NCBI GenBank assembly: GCA_016213595.1
Contig: JACRAA010000405.1
Location: 1-17,868 of the forward strand
Length of the DNA: 17,868 nucleotides
Direction: 5' to 3'
From: Actinomycetota bacterium
Lineage (GTDB): Bacteria > Actinomycetota > Actinomycetes > Propionibacteriales > Propionibacteriaceae
The notes beneath the pieces are model-generated. The model was not told the origin of the DNA and ran no database searches. It was given only the letters and a program-made list of their open reading frames with translations. Positions 1 to 5,932 of this stretch are shown here, one piece after another; the first letter of the stretch is position 1, and the number at the start of each line of letters is the position of its first letter. The translations under genes and the position numbers were made by a program.

Positions 1-81
1 GGCGAGCATCCCGAGCGCGGCGCCCGCTATGGAGCGTGTCGTCGGCGTCCATGACGTCGCCGGTCGTTCGAGAGCTGACAT
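1..81 (-). CDS. N-terminus of an unidentified protein (partial, cut by window edge)
   Basis: An ATG at 79-81 (minus strand) follows a purine-rich GGAAGGGG ribosome binding site and opens 27 codons that run off the left edge without a stop. The visible peptide starts MSALERPATSWTPTTRSIAG and continues with a small-residue hydrophobic stretch (AALGMLA), as at the entry to a first membrane helix. It begins 84 nt downstream of the creatininase-like gene in the same direction, so it may be a third gene of the transporter/hydrolase operon. Another membrane transporter is a guess from the hydrophobic end only. No family can be assigned from 27 residues. Confidence 0.5.
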   Translation of the reverse strand, partial: MSALERPATSWTPTTRSIAGAALGMLA

Positions 82-165
82 CCGCACCCCTTCCTTGGTC
101 CGCGGACAAGAGTGCACCCCCGGCACAAGGACGAAGCCCTCACGCGGTTCCTCTGGGACCCCTCG

Positions 166-1017
166 CTAGACCTTGCGGGTGGAGGGGCGGCGCTGGAGGA
201 CCTGGGCGTTGTACGCATCGAGGAGGCAGAGGTCGTCGACGAGCTTCTCGATCGGGACGGCATCGACGATGCTGTCGAACCCCGGCCGTCCGCGTTCCGC
301 TGCCGCCGCGATCTCCTCCGGCGTCCACAGGCACTGGGTCGGCATGTGGTCTGTGAGCTCCGCGACGTAGTAGGCGACCGAGCTCGACCCGAACGCCTGG
401 CCGATCAGGTCCTGGGCGAAGGCCATGGACGCGGACTTCTGCTCGGCCCAACCGGCCGTCTCCGGTGTGGTGAGGGGGATGTCGCCAAGGCGTCCGAGGA
501 TGTCGTACGCCGCTACGGTGAGGTCGCCGAAGGGGTCCACACCTCCCATCTCCGAGAAGGCGTGGATCATGCCGCCCGACTTCTTGGCCATCACTTCGAG
601 GGGGTCGATGTAGAGCATCGCGACCTTCTGGGCCTCGAAGATGTCGCGGATGACGGGGCTGACGAAGACGCCCGCAGGCCCGTGAAAGCTGGTCCAGATG
701 ATCCGGCGGAAGCCCTGCCGGATCAGCGACTCCGCGAGGGCGTAGCAGTAGTCGATGGACTGCCGGACGGTGAGCTGTGTCGTGCCTCGCCCTGACGCCG
801 TGGCGCCTGCGTAGAGGTACGGGAGGTTGTGCAGGACGAGCCCGTCGGCGCGTTCGGCGAGCCGGAGGGCGAGTGCCTCGGACAGCACGCTCTCGGCGTC
901 CAGCGGGAGTCCTCCGTGCAGCTCGGTCACGCCGGCAGCAACGACGATGACATCCCTGCGCTGCAGGTAGTCCTCGACCTCGTCGTTCGTGCACTTGGAC
1001 AGGAAGCGCGTACGCAT
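166..1017 (-). CDS. Creatininase-superfamily amidohydrolase-like protein (divergent)
   Basis: The 283-residue protein resembles the creatininase (creatinine amidohydrolase/MftE/ArfB) fold of metal-dependent cyclic-amide hydrolases. Seen directly: GVTELHG with E32 and H34 matching the first two metal ligands (family GSTEQHG), an LPLDAE stretch, H112 in SFHGPAG in the place of the NGHGGN histidine, and HAFSE (H152, E156) where the family has HAGExE. The loop after H34 is shorter than usual, and Glu42 rather than Asp seems to fill the usual aspartate position, so it is a divergent member and creatinine is not a safe substrate guess. The start at 1017 is chosen because AAGGAG lies 9 nt upstream; an in-frame ATG at 1035 lies before that site. 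Length fits the family (about 240-280). The MFS gene upstream suggests that the transported compound is the substrate. Confidence 0.82.
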   Translation of the reverse strand: MRTRFLSKCTNDEVEDYLQRRDVIVVAAGVTELHGGLPLDAESVLSEALALRLAERADGLVLHNLPYLYAGATASGRGTTQLTVRQSIDYCYALAESLIRQGFRRIIWTSFHGPAGVFVSPVIRDIFEAQKVAMLYIDPLEVMAKKSGGMIHAFSEMGGVDPFGDLTVAAYDILGRLGDIPLTTPETAGWAEQKSASMAFAQDLIGQAFGSSSVAYYVAELTDHMPTQCLWTPEEIAAAAERGRPGFDSIVDAVPIEKLVDDLCLLDAYNAQVLQRRPSTRKV

Positions 1018-1040
1018 GTGTCTCTTCTCCTTCATGGGAA

Positions 1041-1069
1041 GGGCCGGGGTGGCGGCGCCACCCCGGCCC
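1041..1069 (-). terminator. Perfect 13-bp hairpin between transporter and hydrolase genes
   Basis: Arms 1041-1053 (GGGCCGGGGTGGC) and 1057-1069 are perfect reverse complements with a 3-nt loop. The hairpin fills most of the 61-nt gap after the MFS stop. No T-run follows on the minus strand, so a full Rho-independent terminator is unlikely. It more probably attenuates transcription or stabilises the upstream mRNA, making the two products unequal. Confidence 0.6.
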
Positions 1070-1078
1070 GGGGGGCGG

Positions 1079-2398
1079 TCAGGCGACGGGCTGATTCGTA
1101 CCCAGCGCGTGCAGGTCGGTCTGGGCAGTCTCCTTGGCGGACCAGGCAGTCGCGGCAGCGACTGCGAGACAGACGGCCGCGAAGACCACCGGACCGAGCC
1201 AGCCGCCCGTTCCGGGTCCCTGGAGGGAGGCCATGATGGCAGGCGCGAACCCGGCCACAATGAAGCCGAGCTGGGTTCCGAGCGCGGCGCCGGTGTACCG
1301 GACGCGCGTGGGGAACATCTCTGTGTAGAAGGAGGCGCCCACGGCATTGGCCCCGGTGGAGACCAGCATCAGCAGAACCAGTGCTGCCAGCCAGAGGACC
1401 GTGTTGGCGGTCGCCAACGCGAGGAAGAAGACGAACAAGAGCCCCGCGGACAGCAGCATGGACAGGGCGAACACCGGGCGTCGTCCGATCCTGTCGGAGA
1501 GCCGAGCCCAGAGCGGCTGGGCGACCAGACCGAGGAGCCCGATGGCGATCCCCGCCATGAGGTACACGGTGGCCGGGATCTTGATCGTCTTCGTGGCGAA
1601 CGACAGGCCGTACACGTTGATGGCCGAGCCGGACACGGCCAGGAGGGAGCACCCCATCACGCGCAGCAGGGCCGGCCAGTGGTCCCGGACAACTTCCGCC
1701 ACCGGCACCTTCGCCTCGGTCGCCGACAGCTTGGTCTCGGCGAAGGCCTCGGTCTCGGCCACCTGGGACCGGATCCAGAGGGCGACCAGCATCAGGGGGC
1801 CGGCGACCAGGAAGGGGATGCGCCATCCCCAGGCAAGGAGGATGTCCTTGGGCAGCGAGGTGATGATCAGGAAGGCCACGGCACCGAGCAGTGTGCCGAG
1901 GGAGGTGCCCTGCATCGTCCACGACGCGTACAGACCGCGTTTGCCGTGCGGGGCGTGCTCCATCGACAGGGAGTTCGCCCCCGCTTGCTCGCCGCCCGCC
2001 GAGAAGCCCTGGAAGATCCGGAGCGCGACGAGCAGGACCGGCGCGAGCATGCCGGACGTCGAGTAGCCGGGCAGGCACCCGATCAGGAACGTCGCCGCTC
2101 CCATGAGTGTCAGCACCCACAGCAGGGTCTGCCGTCGACCCAGCTTGTCGCCGAGACTGCCGAAGACGATTGCTCCGAGTGGACGGGCGACGTACGCGAC
2201 TCCGAAGGTCGCGAAAGAGGCGATGGTGCCGCCCAGGCCTCCGAGCGGTGTGAAGAACACGGGTCCGAAGATCAGTGCCGAAGCGGTCGCGAAGAGGGTG
2301 AAGTCGTAGTACTCGACCGTGCTGCCGACCAGTGCGGAGACAGCGGCCCGCTTGGCCATTCGGGTGCTGTGCTCGACAGGTGCTTTGACCAGACTCAT
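1079..2398 (-). CDS. MFS transporter, metabolite:H+ symporter (MHS) type
   Basis: This 439-residue, very hydrophobic protein fits a 12-helix major facilitator. The opening SALVGSTVEYYDFTLFATAS matches the MHS-family signature (GxxxEWYDFxxYG, as in ProP, shikimate and citrate/alpha-ketoglutarate carriers). The loop 2-3 motif GSLGDKLGRRQTLL (about residues 81-94) is the classic MFS signature, and a second copy-like motif, RLSDRIGRRPVF, follows at mid-protein (about 300). It would bring a small organic acid, amine or zwitterion into the cell with protons; the substrate cannot be read from sequence. The ATG at 2398 has AAAGGAG 8 nt upstream. It lies upstream of the creatininase-like gene on the same strand and divergent from the LacI regulator, the likely repressor of both. 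Its leader also carries a GGTTACGTAA site (2417-2426) shared with the ArsR promoter. Confidence 0.92.
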   Translation of the reverse strand: MSLVKAPVEHSTRMAKRAAVSALVGSTVEYYDFTLFATASALIFGPVFFTPLGGLGGTIASFATFGVAYVARPLGAIVFGSLGDKLGRRQTLLWVLTLMGAATFLIGCLPGYSTSGMLAPVLLVALRIFQGFSAGGEQAGANSLSMEHAPHGKRGLYASWTMQGTSLGTLLGAVAFLIITSLPKDILLAWGWRIPFLVAGPLMLVALWIRSQVAETEAFAETKLSATEAKVPVAEVVRDHWPALLRVMGCSLLAVSGSAINVYGLSFATKTIKIPATVYLMAGIAIGLLGLVAQPLWARLSDRIGRRPVFALSMLLSAGLLFVFFLALATANTVLWLAALVLLMLVSTGANAVGASFYTEMFPTRVRYTGAALGTQLGFIVAGFAPAIMASLQGPGTGGWLGPVVFAAVCLAVAAATAWSAKETAQTDLHALGTNQPVA

Positions 2399-2416
2399 CT
2401 CAGTGTCTCCTTTGAC

Positions 2417-2426
2417 TTACGTAACC
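2417..2426 (-). promoter_or_regulatory. Candidate ArsR-type site in the MFS leader
   Basis: Minus-strand GGTTACGTAA is identical over 10 bases to the middle repeat of the ArsR-fusion promoter (5068-5077). It contains the palindrome TTACGTAA and sits just upstream of the MFS ribosome binding site. Such an AT-rich 10-mer should be rare in this GC-rich sequence, so a shared regulator is plausible but unproven. Confidence 0.4.
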
Positions 2427-2500
2427 CCGTTCGCCACAGGGTTGGGCTCGCCGCAGTGAATCCCCCGTGCGGGTGGTGCGTCCAGCGGCTTCTCGAGGCA

Positions 2501-2514
2501 TGTGATCGTTCACT
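2501..2514. promoter_or_regulatory. Candidate LacI-family operator, distal copy
   Basis: TGTGATCGTTCACT has the same left half as the perfect palindrome at 2579-2592, with 5 of 7 positions pairing. The centre-to-centre distance to that site is 78 bp. Two such sites could bind one tetramer by looping, or control the two divergent promoters separately. Confidence 0.5.
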
Positions 2515-2578
2515 TCGGCGGAGAAGCGCTTGCCGCCCTGACTGAGTCGTACAGCTCGACAATCTTGCACTTCTTTGG

Positions 2579-2592
2579 TGTGATCGATCACA
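2579..2592. promoter_or_regulatory. Candidate LacI-family operator, perfect palindrome
   Basis: TGTGATCGATCACA is a perfect 14-bp palindrome with the central CG typical of LacI/GalR-family operators. It lies 50 bp before the regulator start and ends 3 bp before a TTGACA (2596-2601) that could be the regulator's -35 element, although no good -10 follows at 17 bp. The position fits autoregulation plus control of the divergent MFS gene. Confidence 0.62.
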
Positions 2593-2641
2593 TCGTTGAC
2601 AACAAACAGCACCTGTCAGACGTCGCAGTCAGGAGACCGGG

Positions 2642-3670
2642 ATGGTCCAGCGCAAGATGCCGTCGATCCGGGATGTCGCGGCGATGGCGGAGGTGTCGCA
2701 CCAGACCGTCTCGCGCGTGCTGAACGAACCCGGACGGGTGTCGGCTGTGACGCGGGCGCGGGTCGAGCGGGCGATAGAAGTGCTCGGCTTCCGTCCGAAC
2801 GTCGCGGCGCGAGCCTTGAGGTCACAGCATTCCCGGGTCGTGGGAGTGCTCGTGGCATCGAGCTCGCTCTTCGTGGCGATGGAAGGGCTGTCGATACTGG
2901 AGCTCGCTCTTCGTGAGCGGGGCTTCCGCCTCCTCATCGCCGGCGTGCAGGGCGCCGACTTCGCGTCGATGTCCCAGAGCGTTGAGCCCCTGCTGGCCTA
3001 CGGCGTCGACGCCTTGGTCGTCGCGGCGAACGAGCGCAGCGCGGGGGACCTCGCCCGCGAGCTCGCGCGGCGCATGCCGGTCGTCGCGCTGCAGCCCGGC
3101 ATCAGCGTCGACGACGGCTTGAGCAGTGTTGCCATCGACTTCGACGCCGGGATCGCCGCCGTCGTCGAGCACCTGCTCGCCCGGGGCGCGCGTCGCCTGC
3201 TCCACGTCCCCGGGCCTCAGAACCTGAGTACCGTCCACGCGCGGATCACTGCCTGGACCCGCGAGGTGACACGTCGCGGTCTGCCCGCAGCCGTGGCCCA
3301 ACCCGTTCCCATGACGGGCCAAGGCGGCTACGACGCGGCACGACGGATGATCGACGATGGTGTCCCCGATGCTGTCTTCGCCGTCAACGACCTCGTGGCT
3401 CTGGGGATCATCCGTGCGCTCAGCGAGCGCGGCATCCGGGTTCCCGATGAGGTCGCTGTTGTCGGGGTCGACGACTGGCCAGGAGGTGCCCAGACGACGC
3501 CTAGCCTCTCGACCCTCGCCCAGCGGTTCGACGAACTGGGGGAGGTTGCCGCATCCCTCGTCGTGGACGCCATCGCGGGGCTGCCGCCCCGGACGGAGCG
3601 GATCGCACCGCGCCTGATCGTCCGGGAGTCGAGTTCGAACCAGGGTGGCCCGGACAGAGTCAGGGGTTGA
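2642..3670 (+). CDS. LacI/GalR-family transcriptional regulator
   Basis: The 342-residue protein has the standard LacI layout. The N-terminal helix-turn-helix and hinge (about residues 6-62) reads PSIRDVAAMAEVSHQTVSRV followed by a VSAVTRARVERAIEVLGFRPN stretch and AARALRS, all family signatures. A periplasmic-binding-protein-like effector domain follows to the C-terminus, with GVLVAS (about 67-72), PDAVFAVND (about 238-246) and VGVDDWPGG (about 272-280). The start at 2642 has AGGAG 6 nt upstream. It is divergent from the MFS/creatininase pair and most likely represses that pair until a small-molecule ligand binds; the ligand is unknown. Its stop overlaps the end of the convergent broken gene by 11 nt. 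Confidence 0.93.
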   Translation: MVQRKMPSIRDVAAMAEVSHQTVSRVLNEPGRVSAVTRARVERAIEVLGFRPNVAARALRSQHSRVVGVLVASSSLFVAMEGLSILELALRERGFRLLIAGVQGADFASMSQSVEPLLAYGVDALVVAANERSAGDLARELARRMPVVALQPGISVDDGLSSVAIDFDAGIAAVVEHLLARGARRLLHVPGPQNLSTVHARITAWTREVTRRGLPAAVAQPVPMTGQGGYDAARRMIDDGVPDAVFAVNDLVALGIIRALSERGIRVPDEVAVVGVDDWPGGAQTTPSLSTLAQRFDELGEVAASLVVDAIAGLPPRTERIAPRLIVRESSSNQGGPDRVRG

Positions 3671-4251
3671 GAGGCTGCCGCCCGGAGAGGATGAGCGCCA
3701 GGACGGTAGCAGGGCCAGTGACGACCTGCCCTCTGCCGTATGACCATTCCAGGTCCTCGGCGCGCAGCTGTACTCCGTCCAGAGACACCCCGAAGTGCGA
3801 CAAGCTCCGGGGCGCCGTGAGCCCGTCGAGGGCGAGTCGCATGCGTGGTGCGGGTGGGTGCCGGTCGAGGTTCAGGGCCTCGGTGATGTCGAGGCCATGG
3901 ACCACTGCGTGCACGAGCGCTCCCGTGGCGCCGCCACCCGGTGGCGCCCGTGCCTGCATGCGGGGAGCGCGCAGCGCGGCGAGTAGGTGCTCCGGGGTCT
4001 GCCGCGTCGAGGCGCGCACGCCGGTCGGCGAGAACGTCCCATCGGAAACGCGCGCGCACGAGCCCGAGGACGATCACGGGGGCCGCGGCATGCATGGGTA
4101 GGGTCAGGTGGGCCACGACCTCGCGTACGCGCCATCCGGGGCACAGCGAAGGGGTGTCCCAGGCCGAGGCCGGGAGGGCCTCAAGCAGGTCTGCAAGCTC
4201 GGAGAGCTCTGCGGCGATCTCGTCAGCCGCCTCGGTGCCGCCGGGGCTCAT
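3660..4251 (-). pseudogene. Frameshifted MDMPI/DinB-like (TIGR03083-type) protein
   Basis: Two overlapping reading frames together make one protein of about 196 residues, the usual size of actinobacterial maleylpyruvate isomerase N-terminal/DinB-like proteins. The first frame starts at 4251 and gives SLCPGWRVREVVAHLT, with the conserved GW and metal-binding His. The second frame gives TPEHLLAALRA, then ALVHAVVHGLDITEAL with the second conserved histidine, and VTGPATVLALILSGR, ending at 3660. The join lies near 4005-4030 in a GCGCGC-rich stretch, and one extra base (or two lost) explains the shift. The start ATG overlaps the stop of the ArsR fusion (ATGA), so the two are translationally coupled. 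The family includes mycothiol-dependent transferases. A sequencing error is possible; otherwise the gene is broken. A GTG at 4019 could start only a C-terminal fragment. Confidence 0.75.
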
Positions 4252-5045
4252 GCTGTGCCCTCGGACAGCCTGCGAAGGTGGGTCTCGAGCTTGTCGAGAG
4301 ACGTGAGAAAGCCTGCCTGCGCTGCGGGGGTGAGGAAGGCCTGCGGCATCCTGCTCTGCTCGATGCTGACCTGTGTGCGACCCCCGCCGAGGTCGGTGAA
4401 GGTCGACACCGAACGCATCCCGCTGTCGGCCTCAGTCCACGAGATGAGCTCCGGCTCGTTGATCTCGTCGTAGGTCGCGCGCATCGTGTACCGGCTGCTG
4501 CCGTCCTCGGACACCATGAGGGTCTCGAAGACTCCGCCCGGTCGCGGGTCGACCCGGATCCCGTCCAGCGGGGCGCTCATGCCTGCGGGGCCCCAGAACT
4601 TCGTCAGGTGCTCGGGCGCGAGCATGCATCGGAAGACCAGCTCGCGGGGTGCGGAGAAGATGCGGGTGTGCGTGACGGTGCCGTCATTCATGGGTTTTCC
4701 CTTCGTGGGTTCAGCGGCCTGGACTGCCTGCAGGTGCGCCTCGAGCTTGTCGAAGCGTTCGTTCCACACCCGCCGAGAGGTCTCGATCCAGCTCATGGCC
4801 GCATCGAGGGGTTCACGCTCCAGGTGGCATGGGCGGGTCTGGGCCCGCCTCGACCTCGTGATCAGGCCGCTGCGCTCCAGGACCTTGAGGTGTTTCGAGA
4901 TCGCCGGCATGGACATCGAGAAGGGCTGGGCGAGTTCGGTGACACTCGCGTCGCCGTGCGCCAACCGAGCCACGATGGCGCGCCTCGTCGGGTCGGCCAA
5001 CGCCATGAATGCTGCGTCCAGCTGGTTGATGGTGCCTGCGCTCAT
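4248..5045 (-). CDS. ArsR-family HTH regulator fused to AHSA1/SRPBCC domain
   Basis: The 265-residue protein has two complete domains. Residues 1 to about 112 form an ArsR-type winged helix (NQLDAAFMALADPTRRAIVA, then SMPAISKHLKVLERSGLITR). Residues 119 to about 262 form an AHSA1/START-like ligand-binding domain (FSAPRELVFRCMLAPEHLTKFWGP near its start, then a GGxF motif). ArsR regulators of this subfamily often sit beside a separate AHSA1 gene; here the two are one frame. No obvious metal-binding cysteine pair is seen, so it may sense an organic ligand through the SRPBCC pocket. An SD-like GAAGGG (4699-4704) stands 7 nt before an internal ATG at 4691 (residue 119), so the second domain could also be made alone. 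The start at 5045 matches the family N-terminus and a leaderless promoter; ATGs at 5057 and 5063 are alternatives. It overlaps the next gene by ATGA. Confidence 0.88.
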   Translation of the reverse strand: MSAGTINQLDAAFMALADPTRRAIVARLAHGDASVTELAQPFSMSMPAISKHLKVLERSGLITRSRRAQTRPCHLEREPLDAAMSWIETSRRVWNERFDKLEAHLQAVQAAEPTKGKPMNDGTVTHTRIFSAPRELVFRCMLAPEHLTKFWGPAGMSAPLDGIRVDPRPGGVFETLMVSEDGSSRYTMRATYDEINEPELISWTEADSGMRSVSTFTDLGGGRTQVSIEQSRMPQAFLTPAAQAGFLTSLDKLETHLRRLSEGTA

Positions 5046-5093
5046 GGGACAGTACATAACCACGTAGTTACGTAACCGTCAAGGTAAATAACC
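5046..5093 (-). repeat. Three tandem 16-bp direct repeats in the ArsR-fusion promoter
   Basis: On the minus strand, three 16-base units stand head to tail and end exactly at the ATG: GGTTATTTACCTTGAC, GGTTACGTAACTACGT and GGTTATGTACTGTCCC. They share the core GGTTA-YK-TA at exact 16-bp spacing; the rest of each unit is variable. The middle unit contains the perfect palindrome GTTACGTAAC (5067-5076). The repeats cover the -35, spacer and -10, which suits multi-site binding by the ArsR fusion itself. Confidence 0.65.
5054..5082 (-). promoter_or_regulatory. Promoter of the ArsR fusion, probably leaderless
   Basis: TTGACG (5077-5082) and TTATGT (5054-5059) are separated by 17 bp. The predicted start of transcription, about 7 nt past the -10, falls at or within two bases of the ATG at 5045, and no Shine-Dalgarno sequence precedes that ATG. 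This suggests a leaderless mRNA, which is common in actinobacteria. Confidence 0.6.
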
Positions 5094-5156
5094 CCAGTAG
5101 AAGCCGGGCAAGCGCGAGATGTGGCGCGCGCGGACGCGTCCCGGGGACATCCCGCG

Positions 5157-5765
5157 TCAGGGCAGGAACATGGGCTCGATCGTGTGACCGGCGATGGTCG
5201 CGAACATCGCGGCCAGGTGCTCGGAGACTGAGACGGGTACGTCGCTGATCGGCGCTTGGAGCTGCAGTCCCTCCCAGAGGGCGACGATGTCGGTGGCGGC
5301 CACCATCGGCTCGACGTCGGCGGCGACCTGGCCGCTTGCCTGCGCCAGCTCGATGTGGTGCGCGATCTGCTCGCGCAGCCGGGCGAGCCGGTTGCGGAAG
5401 TAGGCACGGGCAGGGTGGTCCGGATCGGCCGACTCGGCCGCCAGCAGGGTGAAGAGCCGGGTGAGGCCGGGCGTCTCCTCGTTCCGGATCGCAATGCCCA
5501 GGAGCAGCGCGAGCGTCTCGTCGAGCGTCGTCGGGTCGATGTGCTGGATCTCGTCACGGTGCTCGAGGACGGACTGCAGGAGCAGCGACTTCTGGGGGAA
5601 GTGGTGCAGCAGCGTCGCGTGGTTGATGCCGGCACGGCGCGCGATCTCGCGCACCGATGTCCCGCCGTAGCCGGACTCAGCGAACACGTGGAACGCGGCA
5701 TCGACGATGTCCGCCTTGGTGGCGCGTCCGGTCGCGTACCCGACCTTTGCGGAGCTCTTCGCCAT
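5157..5765 (-). CDS. TetR-family transcriptional regulator
   Basis: The 202-residue protein has the usual TetR size. Its N-terminal helix-turn-helix is clear: ATKADIVDAAFHVFAESGYG (about residues 15-34), then TSVREIARRAGINHATLLHH with FPQK (about 36-59). The remaining all-helical domain binds an unknown ligand. The start at 5765 has AGGGGAG 6 nt upstream. It is divergent from the sugar ABC/beta-galactosidase operon across 167 bp that contain that operon's promoter and inverted repeats, so it is the prime candidate regulator of the operon. The ArsR-fusion gene downstream has its own promoter and is probably a separate unit. Confidence 0.92.
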   Translation of the reverse strand: MAKSSAKVGYATGRATKADIVDAAFHVFAESGYGGTSVREIARRAGINHATLLHHFPQKSLLLQSVLEHRDEIQHIDPTTLDETLALLLGIAIRNEETPGLTRLFTLLAAESADPDHPARAYFRNRLARLREQIAHHIELAQASGQVAADVEPMVAATDIVALWEGLQLQAPISDVPVSVSEHLAAMFATIAGHTIEPMFLP

Positions 5766-5869
5766 GGTTCGCTCCCCTCTATGACGCCCCGCCGGTCATC
5801 ATGCCGGTCCCCGGTGATGGGGTCTCACAGAGATGATGCACCACTTCGGTCTCAACTTCCACCAGGTGG

Positions 5870-5899
5870 TTGACAACTGTTCCTACAGGTACCTAATCT
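5870..5899 (+). promoter_or_regulatory. Promoter of the sugar ABC/beta-galactosidase operon
   Basis: TTGACA (5870-5875) and TAATCT (5894-5899) are separated by 18 bp, a near-consensus housekeeping promoter. Transcription would begin near 5906, leaving a leader of about 27 nt with AAGGAGG before the ATG at 5933. The palindrome AGGTACCT (5887-5894) lies between the two elements, where a bound repressor would block polymerase. Confidence 0.62.
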
Positions 5900-5922
5900 C
5901 TGCCTCATAGGCACTAGGAACA
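5878..5922. promoter_or_regulatory. Candidate operator: 8-bp inverted repeat around the -10
   Basis: TGTTCCTA (5878-5885) and TAGGAACA (5915-5922) are perfect inverted copies separated by 29 nt. The left arm lies in the -35/-10 spacer, upstream of the predicted transcription start, and the right arm abuts the ribosome binding site. The pair therefore acts, if at all, as a DNA site. It and the AGGTACCT palindrome between the arms are the candidates for TetR binding; which one is used cannot be decided from sequence. Confidence 0.4.
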
Positions 5923-5932
5923 AGGAGGTTCC

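Noticed and set aside
989..2545. Long open frame (518 codons) on the plus strand opposite the MFS gene
   Set aside because: Its product is rich in Arg, Gly, Glu, His and Gln without any domain, as expected for the antisense of a GC-rich membrane protein gene. The MFS frame has clear family motifs.
2400..2612. 70-codon minus-strand frame across the LacI/MFS intergenic region
   Set aside because: It covers both operator palindromes, has no family pattern and ends against the MFS leader; the region is better explained as regulatory.
3660..3670. Convergent stop overlap of 11 nt, also seen at 14782-14792
   Set aside because: The equal length looks striking, but short convergent overlaps are common in compact genomes and the sequences are unrelated.
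5132..5141. Palindrome GGACGCGTCC downstream of the TetR gene
   Set aside because: Short GC palindromes are expected by chance in this composition. A partial stem with 5153-5158 exists but has no T-run, so I do not call a terminator.
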